From Pachyseris speciosa (taxonomy: Eukaryota; Cnidaria; Anthozoa; Scleractinia; Pachyseridae): a stretch of 64,000 nucleotides of DNA. A program made the translations under genes and the position numbers. The stretch's first letter is position 1. Each line of letters starts with the position of its first letter. The DNA lies in contig JAEMWC010001017.1 of the NCBI GenBank assembly GCA_016490735.1, forward strand, positions 95,001-159,000, read 5' to 3'. Below are positions 11,781 to 20,880 of this stretch, in pieces. The notes under the pieces were generated by a model that worked only from the letters and a program-made list of their open reading frames with translations, was not told the origin of the DNA and made no database searches.

Positions 11781-12524
11781 ATGAGTAAGATTGAAATCAA
11801 TAACTGCGTTTACAACATTCATCCAACGTACGATTTGTATGCTGCTGATAAGGATGGAAATGTTATAAATATCATCAAGAAAGTTCCAATGAAGGGAACC
11901 ATTCACTACACCGGATATGTGATGTGTTATGTGAGAAAACACGGTCAAAATGGTCGAAAATATTATTACGTCCACAGATTTGTATGGGAGTGTCATAATG
12001 GTATCATTCCAAAGGATAAAGTAATCGACCATATCAATGATACAAAAGATGACAACCGTTTGTGTAATCTACAGCTGTTGACACAAAGTGAAAATGTCAA
12101 GAAATCAGCAAAAAGTCGGGATTATTCATTCAATAAAATCCGAAAAAATCCAAGATGTGTGAAAGCAACTAATATTTCAACAAATGAGGTTTTATACTTC
12201 AATAGTATGTATGCGGTTCAACAACATATTGATGTGTATAGTTTTATTGTTAAAATGGTTTGTGAAGGTAACAATAATTACAAATCAGGTAAATCAAAGA
12301 AAGATGGTTATTCATATAAATTCGAATATGTTGAAAAAGAGGATTTACCAGCTAATCATTTTAAATCAGCTAACAAACGTAAAAATAGAGTTCCTGATGA
12401 GGACAAAAAGAGTCATCGCGCATTGTCAATGAAAAAATGGTGTAATAAAGAGTACCAATGTCCTAGGTGTGATAAGTTGATGAAACACGGTGACAAACAA
12501 TATCACAATAAGAAGTGTGAGTGA
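11781..12524 (+). CDS. HNH homing-type endonuclease with C-terminal zinc finger
   Basis: 247 residues, intact. An N-terminal beta-rich segment (residues ~1-60) resembles the NUMOD4-type module. It is followed by an HNH nuclease core (~65-105): VHRFVWECHNG, VIDHIND and DNRLCNLQLLT, with the histidines and asparagines expected of HNH_3 enzymes. A NUMOD1-like DNA-binding part may follow (~120-170). The C-terminus (~228-247) has a C2H2-like finger, CPRCDKLM...HNKKC. It is the only plus-strand gene in the left, minus-strand half of the element and lacks the TCTAA box. Both facts fit a selfish gene acquired independently. Target site unknown. Confidence 0.85.
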   Translation: MSKIEINNCVYNIHPTYDLYAADKDGNVINIIKKVPMKGTIHYTGYVMCYVRKHGQNGRKYYYVHRFVWECHNGIIPKDKVIDHINDTKDDNRLCNLQLLTQSENVKKSAKSRDYSFNKIRKNPRCVKATNISTNEVLYFNSMYAVQQHIDVYSFIVKMVCEGNNNYKSGKSKKDGYSYKFEYVEKEDLPANHFKSANKRKNRVPDEDKKSHRALSMKKWCNKEYQCPRCDKLMKHGDKQYHNKKCE

Positions 12525-13296
12525 TTATCCCCTTATGTAGTTTCTATGTTCCTCCATATGTTTGGTTATTTCGTGGATCAAATCTTCGAAACAATTGCTC
12601 ATGGTGTACTTACACTTATTTTTCTCATACATTTGCTTCATACTTTTTTGTTTATCTGACACTTGGTACACACCAGTAGGGCTTTTAAATTCAAGACATA
12701 GAGCATTGTATTTTTCAGTGGGATTCATCAGCATTAAATCACATTGTCCAGCCATATATCCTTTCTTATAACTTCTGATTCGCATGTTTGAGCTTATTTG
12801 ATTTTCACCAAGACCGACTATCATTAATGCACCTTCATATTTCTTGCTGATGAATGACACAATCTTGTAGTGCAGATCATCTTCACTTTCAATCATCAGC
12901 ATGTTATTATTTCTGTTGTTGAACTGCTTGTGATATATTCGTTTTCTGACTAATGGTAAAACCTTTTTAGTAACCCAATGTTTAATTTCTTTGGCTTCTT
13001 GTTTTTTGGATGAGAATAAAAGTGAATGAAATCCTGTTTCATTTATAAAAAAAACATTTGAAAGTTTTTTCGATTGCATCAGCGAAAATTGACTTTGTTT
13101 TGGAATTTATGGACAGTTTGAAGTCCAATAAGATTTTATCTTCAGAATCAACATGATCTCTGATTGCTTTTTGTGGATTTTTATAGTTGAGAATATTGGC
13201 AATGTCTCTACCTCTGAACCATATATCATTTTTATCATCAACATAACAGTCTATTGATGCATCTAATTCTTTGTTATCGTAGGAATATTTTTGCAT
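12525..13296 (-). pseudogene. BRO-N plus VRR-NUC-like nuclease, frameshifted
   Basis: The first part (13296 down to ~13070) has a BRO-N DNA-binding domain: DIWFRGRDIANILNY and the KAIRDHVD motif. The second part (~13079 to 12525), in another frame, continues with the end of BRO-N (FFINETGFHSLLF). It then has a PD-(D/E)XK fold of VRR-NUC type with GQCDLML and ALCLEFKSP, followed by a Q/K-rich helix. Poly-A tracts at 13045-13080 are the likely site of the 1-nt shift. BRO/KilA-N proteins are common in large DNA viruses, and fusion to a VRR-NUC domain suggests a DNA-processing role. Its gene ends tail-to-tail against the HNH gene with no gap. Confidence 0.75.
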
Positions 13297-13451
13297 TTGT
13301 ATATTATATTATAGTAATTTATTTTTTAATTCATTTTCGACCTGTGTTTAAATATAGTCAGGAATAATAATATTCTTGGCTACATATAATAGCAAATAAC
13401 AGTATGTACTACTTTAGGGTCTACTCACATATATGTTAGATAATTTTCTCT
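13297..13451. other. Polinton intergenic spacer
   Basis: AT-rich 155-bp gap between the BRO-N gene start and the integrase 3' end. The TATAATATAATATACAA stretch upstream of the BRO start is its probable promoter. It lacks the TCTAA box. Confidence 0.4.
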
Positions 13452-14461
13452 TTATAATATGTCTTTTAAATCCTTGAACGGTATCCAACTGTTAAATTCG
13501 TCACTGTAACCCTTCCACTTCACCAAAGCTTGTTTCTTCTTGTAATCTCTGCGAATGACTTTATCAATACGGAATACATCCTGTCTGGCTTTCAATAATT
13601 CAGGTTCATAAAAACTCCCTTCAATATCTTCCCTCTAAGATCTTTTAGTTTGTATGTTATTGGATTAGTGTACTGGATTTTATCAACTGTAAACACTTCT
13701 TCAGTCCAATTTGGTGTATAGCCCTTGTCGAACACATTCCGTTTATACTTGGATATTCGGACCTTGTCACCTATTTTAAATTTTGGTTTCTGTTTTAATG
13801 TTTTCATATCACCATACAAATTGAAGTAAACAGTTCCTTCATTCCTCTTATCAGATGCTTCAACGGGTGTCATCTTTATGCTTGAATGTTTGGTATTATT
13901 ATACTGTTTCACTAATTTTGGTAACATGTCTAAATACTGTGTATTACCTTGAACAGTGAACTGCTTCCACATTTTGGATTTAATTGTCCTATTCCATCTT
14001 TCAACTACTGATGACTTCTCTTCATTCTCAGTTGAGTACATCTGTACACTATGTTTCTCTAGCAAGTCCTTCAAGTGTTTGTTGTAAAACTCTTTTCCCT
14101 TGTCGACCCATAAATACTGTGGTTTTCTGCCTTCCTTGAATATTGATTTGAATGCTTCAGTGACAGATTCACCTTTCTTATCCTTCAATGGGACAATCCA
14201 ACCATATTTTCTGAAGACATCAATAACCATAAGAAGATATCGATAACCTTTATTCCATTTACTGAACTGTTGCATTTCAACTAGATCACTTGCCCATATT
14301 TCATCAATTTTATTTACAATCACACGCCGCCGAGTGAAATTTCGTTTTATGGGTGCATGTAATTCATCAGCTAGTTTTTCTTGCCAGTTTTCTTCACTCG
14401 ACGGCTTTTTCCGTTTTTTGAAACACCGAGACCAAGTTTCTGTTTTTTGTCGATTAAGAAT
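13452..14461 (-). pseudogene. int: Retrovirus-like integrase with chromodomain, frameshifted
   Basis: The core (about 14325-13600) has the DDE triad: D in WASDLVEM, D in YLWVDKGKEF, and E in the NEEKSSVVERWN segment, followed by the KHSSIKMTPVEA motif. The frame closes at TGA 13592. In the neighbouring frame a chromodomain (VKWKGY...SWIPF) runs from ~13620 to TAA 13452-13454, so a 1-nt deletion near 13620 separates the catalytic core from its C-terminal targeting domain. Upstream, the core frame is open to 14461 but has no ATG before the catalytic part, and it overlaps the 3' end of the PLA2 gene. The true start is therefore uncertain or lost. This enzyme generates the 6-bp duplication seen at the ends. 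Confidence 0.9.
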
Positions 14462-15311
14462 CTAGCTGTTTGACCCCATTTTGGCATCTCACCATATGGT
14501 ATTTAATCTAGTGACTCGACCATTGTTCTATCACAATCACCTTTATTTTTTCCCATATCATAACATATATCGTGATATGCTGCTATTTCATCTACCTTGT
14601 TGTAAGGTTGGACATACCATTTTGTGACCTCACCTGTGTTTTTATCATACTCTAACTGTTTATCGAGGGGATTATAAGGTCCCATGTATTTATACTTTCC
14701 GGGTGTCCATCCACTTTTTGGTTTAGGAAGCTTGCCAATTACCTTATGGATATCAATCGCGCCTCCCATTTTATTGATTTTAGCTACCCATTTTTGTATA
14801 TCTTCTGGTTTTGCATACATGATATCTCCAAGCAATGAGCCACCACCAACTCCATCAACTCCAGCAATATCCGTTTTATACATTTTTTTCTTGTCAGAGC
14901 GTTTGGGTCTAATAGCAGTTCTCAATTGCATTAAGCCTTCTTTACCAACCTTTTTGATTGCAGGCTTTGCGAGGGAAAGTCCTTTGTCAATTAATTTCTT
15001 TTGCAGCTTTGGATTTCTCATTGCTTCTGATGCATAATATCTACCCATTTCAACACCCTTCTTCGCTAAATAAGGGACTCCATGTTCCAAAAATCCTGTT
15101 AGTGCCATATCTGCGGCCGAATCTAGTATGCCCGCCCCTTCAGACGGGCTAATTAGTTTCCCCGATTTCTGACAAATTTAGTCTTTGTGATTCCACATTC
15201 AGCACAAGTACATTTCATCACAGTTCGACCATTTTTTGTCTTTTGATATCTTCCATTTCCTGGTACACATTCAGTGACTTTCTTCTGTTTCACACAATAT
15301 GATTTTACCAT
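14371..15311 (-). pseudogene. Zinc-ribbon plus phospholipase A2 virion protein, broken
   Basis: The start at 15311 opens a 52-codon frame (to TAA 15153) with a four-cysteine ribbon (one Cys pair in CTCAEC). It is too short for most gene lists. Around 15165 the frame shifts by one base into a 201-residue stretch. That stretch has a basic helical region and a PLA2 domain of parvovirus-VP1u/Phospholip_A2_4 type: calcium loop YMGPYNPLD and catalytic HDICYD (~residues 150-195 of the second part). TAA at 14503-14505 stops it, and the same frame continues with a basic tail to TAG 14371-14373. In related viruses a virion PLA2 acts on endosomal membranes; that role is inferred here. A TCTAAC box precedes the start. 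Confidence 0.8.
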
Positions 15312-15323
15312 TATACATATAAG

Positions 15324-15780
15324 TTAGATATTTTCAAAGTAATCTATAATGAATCTGTGATTGACTCTTGTGTCTGTTGGATCAAATTCAGCATTATGTA
15401 TTGTGTTCAGAATCGATTTACCATTCTGTCTCTCGAGAAGATAGTATAAACACCAATATCCACACAATACTGATTCCCTTTCTTGTATCTCATCACCAGA
15501 GTATTCAAGTTGTTTTCCACTTGTAGCCATGTATTTCTGTACTTCTGTTGGCATCTTTAAACCAAATGAGTCAAAGTATTCACAGTATCTATCATTTTTG
15601 AAATTCCGATAACATACCCAATGAGTACCTGGTCCAATTTTGGAATCAAGATTGACTATCCCACATTCATTGTTTCTCATCAGGTTCGGCAGATTGTCTC
15701 TTGAAAATACTCCTCTAAAATGTTTTATTCCAAGTTGTTTAACCCAATTGATTAAATCAAAGTTGGATAAGGGTTTATTT
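15324..15780 (-). CDS. Adenain-like cysteine protease
   Basis: The frame ends at 15324 and is open upstream past 15780. The first ATG is at 15680, giving 118 residues, but conserved-looking sequence (NFDLINWVKQLGIKHFRG) lies further upstream, so the real start is probably near 15780 and lacks an ATG here. The catalytic His is in GTHWVCYRN, the Asp in YFDSFG and the Cys in LCGYWCLYYL, in the order of adenovirus protease (C5/Ulp1 fold). It would mature capsid and core proteins. Its stop codon (ATC TAA) forms the TCTAA box of the downstream zinc-ribbon gene. Whether it is functional depends on a non-ATG start. Confidence 0.85.
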
Positions 15781-16647
15781 ACAAAATGGTTCCTAGTATG
15801 GGGATTGAATTGAATGGACTGTTTTTGCCCAGTAGAAGTCCTTTTCCTTTGGTTTTTCTTTTTTTTTTTTCATTCCCATGCCTATTGGGTTATCCCATGT
15901 ACCAAAAACAGGAGGGGATTGCCATGGAATCATAGCATGTTTCCCACCTCTTTTTTTCATAATATGATCTGGAACGTGAACATCTAATGACCGTCTTGGA
16001 CGGCTGCTTTCAACATGCAAACCTTTTCCAGTTAATTTTCTAATTGCTTCTATGGCTAAAGGAATACCAATGCTTGCAAGAATTGACGCAATCCCCCGTC
16101 CAGTCTGCGCTTTTGTGGGTCTGATAACAACATCACCACCAGACTGCAATTTGCTCATTATCTGTGATAGCTGTCCTTTTGTGAGCAAGTTACCTAAGCT
16201 CAGTAATTGAGGCAGATTATTATTAGGAATCATAAAACCACCTGTTTGTCCAGTTCCTTTCTTGCTGCCAAATAATTTGTCAATACCAAGACTACCAAGT
16301 TGACTTATTGCACCTGTAGCCAACGCTGGGATAGCTTTTGATGCAGCTCTGGTAGCATAAGGCAGAAGTTTAGTTCCAAGTGAAAAAAGACTGGACCAAA
16401 GAGAGCCTCCTTCTACAACTGCTTTTCTGATTTGATTTTTTGATATCTTGATGTATGAACCTTTTCCTGATCTACTTGATTTAATCAGTTTGTTGATTTG
16501 TCTCTTAGTCAACATTAGTTGATCACCACCAGACAATTCACTATGTGTCAACCTGATTGTTACAGGCGAATTTGTTGCATAAGCTTTTGCTAGCTTTTGT
16601 TTCTGACCCTGTGAAAGTTTCACTCCATGAGGATGATAAGTAGTCAT
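15779..16647 (-). pseudogene. Virion core/membrane-active protein, homopolymer frameshift
   Basis: 284 residues before the shift. The basic N-terminus is followed by glycine-rich hydrophobic helices (LPYATRAASKAIPALATGAI, ~85-110; IASILASIGIPLAIEAI, ~180-205) and a conserved-looking WQSPPVFGTWDNPIG. At 15859-15870 a 12-base T run on the plus strand (poly-A in the mRNA) changes frame. The sequence downstream to TAA 15779-15781 is better organised in another frame (SPFNSIPILG) than in the one that reaches 15793. Adenovirus pVI/pX-like or other membrane-active core roles are plausible from size, charge and position beside the protease and capsid genes, but homology is not proved. The shift may be mutation, slippage or sequencing error. 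Confidence 0.6.
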
Positions 16648-16754
16648 ATAATATATGTTTATACTAAATTTTATTTAATATAAAACAATCAATTAATTTA
16701 ATTTATTTAATTTAATTTACATTGATCTCAGAATTAATTTTCCATCAGTCTTTC

Positions 16755-17999
16755 TCATCTCAATATCCTCTCATAGAGGACCAGTGCATACACACTGTAA
16801 TCATCATTTGTTGCAGCACTCAAAGTGTATTTGAAAGTCAGTTTTGTCATTCCATCTTTGATATCCTGTTTCTGTTTCGTCAAATCAAAATAAATGAAAG
16901 GGAATATTGTACCGAAGTTGCCCCTGTTAAGAAGGGTACTTTCACTGAAATCATTTACAGCTTGAACATATTTCAAAACATCTCTAAATACTCTTGTTGG
17001 TTCAGTTGAGGGTTTATAATGTACCTCTGGATAATCATTTCCATTGCCAACTTCAAGATAACAATCAGTCAAAGTTTGGTTATTTACAACTGAGAATGTG
17101 TTATAGAGAAATTTATTGGCTGTCTGAGACGAATCATTGGCATCATTGATGATGAATACAAAAACATGCCTAGGTTTGTTTATTCCTGTGGAAATACGGA
17201 AATTGGCAGTCTGTTGTCTTGTTGAATTGCCTCTCTCAACCATTTCTCTCATGTAAGTCCACTTTCTGTTGTCAAGATACTTGCTCATGTATAAGGACTT
17301 TCCCGCAGAATTGAAAATAATACGAGGAACAATTAGCTGGAATTTAGTTAGTATCACACGACATTCATCAGTAGCTTGCCAAATCATATTGTCATCACTC
17401 TCAAGTGTCAGGTTCACCTCTACTTTTGAGTTAGGCATGAGTTCATCCCAAAAGCTCTTGAAAAAACCGTATCTGTTCAATGCTATCTCTGCATTTACTT
17501 CACCACCACCATTAAGTAAAGCTCTACGATCTGAGAATCCTTTGTTATAAGCAGCTTGTGCCACTCTGTTTTCAGAGCCTCTACTGGTGTCAAGATAGAA
17601 GAACTCATTGGTTCCCTGACTTACAGCATAACCCTGTGAATACTCAAGCAATGACTTAATATTTGTGGCTTGGTTTGCATCACGGCATTCATAAACATCA
17701 AGACCATTCATTTTCACATTAATGGTGTTAATAAGAGCGTGAACTGAATTAACAATACCATTTCGATCTGCACCAGCAATGTCAGCTCCATCTGCAAGCT
17801 TATTTTCTTTGAAAATAACATTAAAACGGGCATTATACCAGTCAAATGGTGTAGTCTCTCCACTGTTATCAACAACGAAACAGTAACCTGTTTTCCTCTG
17901 ATGAGCATTATTTGCTACTACAGTAATAAGTGCTGTCTCTAGTTCGAACACTACATCTTCATATCTTTCGATGTATTTTGAGTCACGATAGTTTGACAT
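16755..17999 (-). CDS. mcp: Major capsid protein, double jelly-roll
   Basis: 414 residues, intact. It has the mixed beta content and aromatic/glycine pattern of the Polinton capsid family. The N-terminus VVFELETALITVV and the FDWYNARFNVIF and YGFFKSFWDELMPNSKVEVNL segments belong to the first jelly roll. PRHVFVFIIN and the C-terminal FPFIYFDLTKQK...YVLYER-like strands (YALVLYERILR) belong to the second. It forms the icosahedral shell. A TCTAAC box (18010-18015) lies just before the start in an ATATATG context. It is one of the few large genes without damage. The family call rests on remembered similarity and on neighbouring penton, protease and ATPase genes. Confidence 0.9.
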   Translation of the reverse strand: MSNYRDSKYIERYEDVVFELETALITVVANNAHQRKTGYCFVVDNSGETTPFDWYNARFNVIFKENKLADGADIAGADRNGIVNSVHALINTINVKMNGLDVYECRDANQATNIKSLLEYSQGYAVSQGTNEFFYLDTSRGSENRVAQAAYNKGFSDRRALLNGGGEVNAEIALNRYGFFKSFWDELMPNSKVEVNLTLESDDNMIWQATDECRVILTKFQLIVPRIIFNSAGKSLYMSKYLDNRKWTYMREMVERGNSTRQQTANFRISTGINKPRHVFVFIINDANDSSQTANKFLYNTFSVVNNQTLTDCYLEVGNGNDYPEVHYKPSTEPTRVFRDVLKYVQAVNDFSESTLLNRGNFGTIFPFIYFDLTKQKQDIKDGMTKLTFKYTLSAATNDDYSVYALVLYERILR

Positions 18000-18021
18000 A
18001 TATTATTGTGTTAGATAAAAG

Positions 18022-18264
18022 TTATTTTATTTTACGTGGTCGACCTCTCTTTCTTTTGATTAAACCACCAGTCTGGCTCACACTCTCAGTTCCACTCTTG
18101 TTTCCACTTTTCCTCTTTTTCAAAAGTTCTATGATTTTGTCGCCAGCTTTTTTGCCAGCATGTTCACCAATTGTTGCGGCTGCTTTTTTTCCAGCTGTTT
18201 TGATCATATCAGTCACAATACCTTCACCATGTTGTTCATATTTCTTAAACTCAAACCGTTTCAT
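18022..18264 (-). CDS. Small basic AT-hook core protein
   Basis: 80 residues, highly basic and intact. The first half is helical with alanine and lysine (AGKKAAATIGEHAGKKAGDK). The C-terminus ends in KRKRGRPRK, a textbook AT-hook core (GRP flanked by basic residues), which binds the DNA minor groove. It lies between the capsid and penton genes, with CCTAATAG just upstream of the start. A role in condensing genome DNA in the virion is the simplest inference. Confidence 0.75.
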   Translation of the reverse strand: MKRFEFKKYEQHGEGIVTDMIKTAGKKAAATIGEHAGKKAGDKIIELLKKRKSGNKSGTESVSQTGGLIKRKRGRPRKIK

Positions 18265-18277
18265 ATACTATTAGGTT

Positions 18278-19063
18278 TTATAATTCCACACCTCTCAAGA
18301 ATAACTCAATATACCAATCTATCCCATTTAAATCAACTGGCTATCTAGAAGAATCAGTGACATAAAAACGTATTGAGCTGATTGTGTGTGTTGAGACAGG
18401 ATTCCATGCAAGAAAACGAGGTTTGTAAGTGAAAGGTAAACTTCTAACGAGATATGTGACTGGTATAACTGCGATTGTATTTGTGCTATTTCCATCAACA
18501 ATGCTATCTATCACCATATCACAATTGATATAAATTTCATCTACTCCTCTTGTAATATCAGGTAGATTTGTTCCATATTCTGTGGCTGAAACTAATTTTG
18601 AATCGAAACCGATAAGTTTTCTGAAATCAAGATTTCTCAGATCCACTCGATAGTTTTCATCAAGTTCAATCAAAATGCGATATGTTGACAAAACGAAATA
18701 CATGTTAATACCATACTTGAATTTTGATTTGTCTGTTTCAGATGGATTCAGTACATGGCTATTTTTACTCATATACTCATGAATGTAACTATTGATATCG
18801 TCGTATGAATACATCCCGTTAACGAATGTTATTGTTTCCCAGTTTACACCTTTGTCATAGCTGTATTTAATTTGATTATTCCCAAAAATATCTCTGATAT
18901 TGTACCAATTGTATGTCATATTGATAACATTCACAGCCATTTCATATTTCAAATCATTCGTTAATTTAAGAGGTGTATTGAATCTTTTTTCAAAATCATG
19001 ACTCTTGCTAACACCAATTTTGTCTCTGTTTTTACTGTTGAATCGTAATGAAATTTCTGTCAT
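18278..19063 (-). pseudogene. Penton-like minor capsid protein with in-frame TAG
   Basis: 240 residues to TAG 18341-18343. The same frame then continues for 20 codons to TAA 18278-18280, including LNGIDWYIELF, which looks like the natural hydrophobic C-terminus of the family. The remainder has single-jelly-roll-like features: N-terminal TEISLRFNSKNRD, WYNIRD, the YSYDDINSYI helix, and FRKLIGFDS near the middle. In Polintons the minor capsid gene sits next to the major capsid gene and forms the vertex pentamer. The TCTAAT box lies at 19074-19079. Loss of the last 20 residues would remove one strand, so function is doubtful without readthrough. Confidence 0.8.
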
Positions 19064-19069
19064 ATACTT

Positions 19070-19935
19070 TTACATTAGATATTTCATCATTATTTTATTC
19101 AACTCACCGGTTTTCAGGATTCCCAGTCTGTTCAATGTATGCAATATTTTTGTGAATTCATTTTGAACATTTTTGCTGTTGTTGCCGGCTGAAATAGATC
19201 CACCAAGCAACTGCAGTCTTTAAAGCATGTCACCCAAAAATGCATCCCTTGAACCCATTGCACCTCTTCTCCTTCCCATGCCTGAACCAATAGTTGATGC
19301 ACCTTCCTCAACAGCATCGATTCTTTTTCGGTACTTTTGCAATAATTTGATCCTTTGAGTCAATTGATATATCTTTTCTTTGTTTTTATCCCTATTTGTT
19401 TTGGTTGTTGATAGATGAGCTTTTTTTCTTCCAACATCTTTGGTTATTTCACCAATATTTCTTTTATACTCATCGATGTCGATTGTACCATCCATTATCC
19501 TGTCTAAAATTGTTGTTGGAGGAGACAATTCATATTCCTGTAATACCTTAACCTCATCAAGTGAGAAACCTTTGTCAAGATTTGACTTGTACTTTGGTTC
19601 TGTTTCAGTCATCATTTTAGGTTTGTAATCAATTGGTAATGTTGTTTTCAAAGGTACTGATTCAGGTAACGTGTTTAATAGCATAAGATCTTCAAAACCA
19701 GATGTTAAGGCTTTTTGATTTTTTTCAACTGTTCAATGACTTCATCCTGTTTTTTGTCGACACTTTCTTTTACACTCTTCTGGACATCAATAGAGGGTTT
19801 CAGCAATTCTGATGTTGTATCATATGCATCCTGTTTTCTGTATTCATAAGTCTTGATAACATCACGAACTTCTCTTGTTTTGTTTCCAGCTTCAATTCCA
19901 CTTTTAAGAAGCCTTTTCATTCGTTCTATATCCAT
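19070..19935 (-). pseudogene. Coiled-coil virion-associated protein, broken
   Basis: The start is taken at ATG 19935 (MDIERMKRLL), preceded by a TCTAAC box. The first 76 codons are a charged helix ending at TAA 19705. A 7-A run near 19715 marks a 1-nt shift into a second frame (QKALTSGFEDLM..., down to 19220). That frame has long heptad-like stretches (~19300-19450, KIYQLTQRIKLLQKYRKR). TAA 19220-19222 interrupts it, and the frame continues to TAA 19070-19072 with a helical tail. I do not recognise the family. Its position between penton and ATPase genes suggests a structural or scaffolding role. Confidence 0.6.
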
Positions 19936-19971
19936 ATGCAATTGTGTTAGACTAATCTAAACTATTAACAT
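19936..19971. promoter_or_regulatory. Compact divergent promoter with paired TCTAA boxes
   Basis: Only 36 bp separate the minus-strand coiled-coil gene start (19935) from the plus-strand ATPase start (19972). The centre reads gttagactaatctaaac: TCTAAC toward the minus gene (19946-19951) and TCTAAA toward the ATPase (19956-19961), a near-palindrome. Both starts lie in CATATG context. One bidirectional control element is inferred. Confidence 0.6.
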
Positions 19972-20610
19972 ATGGAAATCCCTAATTATGATATTCAGGG
20001 TTTAAAGAATTCATTCAGACAGTTGTATCCGTATATGCCAAAAGATACATTTAGAATGTTATTAGCTGGTAATTCTGGATCTGGAAAGACAACATTGTTC
20101 ATGCATCTGATTATGGAACCATTGGTTTATTATGATCAGATACATCTTTATGCAAAAAATTTAGATCAAGACAAATATCAATATCTTCGGAAAGTAATGG
20201 ATGAAATAAGCAGTCACATTGGATATCCTGCCTTGGTTTGCAGTCAAGAAGAGATATTGCCAGTTGAACAAATAAAAGACACAGATTTGCAGCGATTGGT
20301 TGTTTTTGATGATTTCGTGACTGACAAGAAACAAGATCAGATAATCAGCTATTTCATTCAGGGGAGACACAAGAACTGTTCAGTCATATATCTCACACAA
20401 TCATTCTATGGCTGTCCAAAATCAATCAGACTCAATTGCAGTCACTTCTGCCTTTATGATTTCCCATCCTCAAGAGAAAGGAACTTGATTGCACAAGAAC
20501 TTGGAATCGACAAGAAGAAATACATTGAAGCAACCAAAAAACCATATTCCTTCTGTTATGTTGACAAGCCGATGAAGACAATCAAGAGAAATTTTTATGG
20601 TGCTGTTTAA
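19972..20610 (+). CDS. Genome-packaging ATPase (FtsK/HerA, A32-like)
   Basis: 212 residues, intact. Walker A is AGNSGSGKTT at residues ~32-41; Walker B is LVVFDDF at ~108-114 with the acidic pair. A sensor-like YLTQSF follows at ~140. This matches the short Polinton packaging ATPase, which translocates DNA into preformed capsids. It starts the plus-strand block of genes and shares the divergent promoter with the coiled-coil gene. A TAATCTAA string directly follows its stop and precedes the next start. Confidence 0.92.
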   Translation: MEIPNYDIQGLKNSFRQLYPYMPKDTFRMLLAGNSGSGKTTLFMHLIMEPLVYYDQIHLYAKNLDQDKYQYLRKVMDEISSHIGYPALVCSQEEILPVEQIKDTDLQRLVVFDDFVTDKKQDQIISYFIQGRHKNCSVIYLTQSFYGCPKSIRLNCSHFCLYDFPSSRERNLIAQELGIDKKKYIEATKKPYSFCYVDKPMKTIKRNFYGAV

Positions 20611-20626
20611 TCTAATCTAATATTAT
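20611..20626 (+). promoter_or_regulatory. Tandem TCTAA box before small acidic-tail gene
   Basis: TCTAATCTAA directly after the ATPase stop, then TATTAT and the ATG at 20627. Same motif and spacing as at the capsid, fibre and polymerase genes. Confidence 0.5.
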
Positions 20627-20863
20627 ATGGCAATCAATAATTTCCAAGATGTTGAAAAACAGGAGAATCCAAAAACAGAAAGAATCGAAAAATTAATCAA
20701 TCCTTCTAATGTTGAAACACCATTTGAAATCGCTGAAAAAATCAAAATGGAAGTATACAGGAGGACACAAAAAGTATTGAAAAACAATAAGAGACTACCT
20801 GTCATCTATGAAACCATACCACCTGAATTCTTGGAAGATGAAAGCAGTGATGAAGAAGATTAA
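20627..20863 (+). CDS. Small protein with acidic tail, unknown function
   Basis: 78 residues, intact. Charged and helical, with a C-terminal acidic tail (EDESSDEED). No domain recognised. The box upstream and its place between ATPase and fibre genes suggest co-expression with virion genes. It may be a capsid accessory or packaging cofactor; that is speculation. Confidence 0.65.
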   Translation: MAINNFQDVEKQENPKTERIEKLINPSNVETPFEIAEKIKMEVYRRTQKVLKNNKRLPVIYETIPPEFLEDESSDEED

Positions 20864-20880
20864 TCTAACAAGATGATATA
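20864..20880 (+). promoter_or_regulatory. TCTAAC box before fibre gene 1
   Basis: TCTAAC at 20864-20869, immediately after the previous stop (TAA), then an AT-rich spacer and ATATAATGG at the start. Confidence 0.5.

Noticed and set aside
19935..19941. Start of the coiled-coil gene at 19941
   Set aside because: That codon is TTG; the ATG two codons later, at 19935, sits in the CATATG context shared with other genes of the element.
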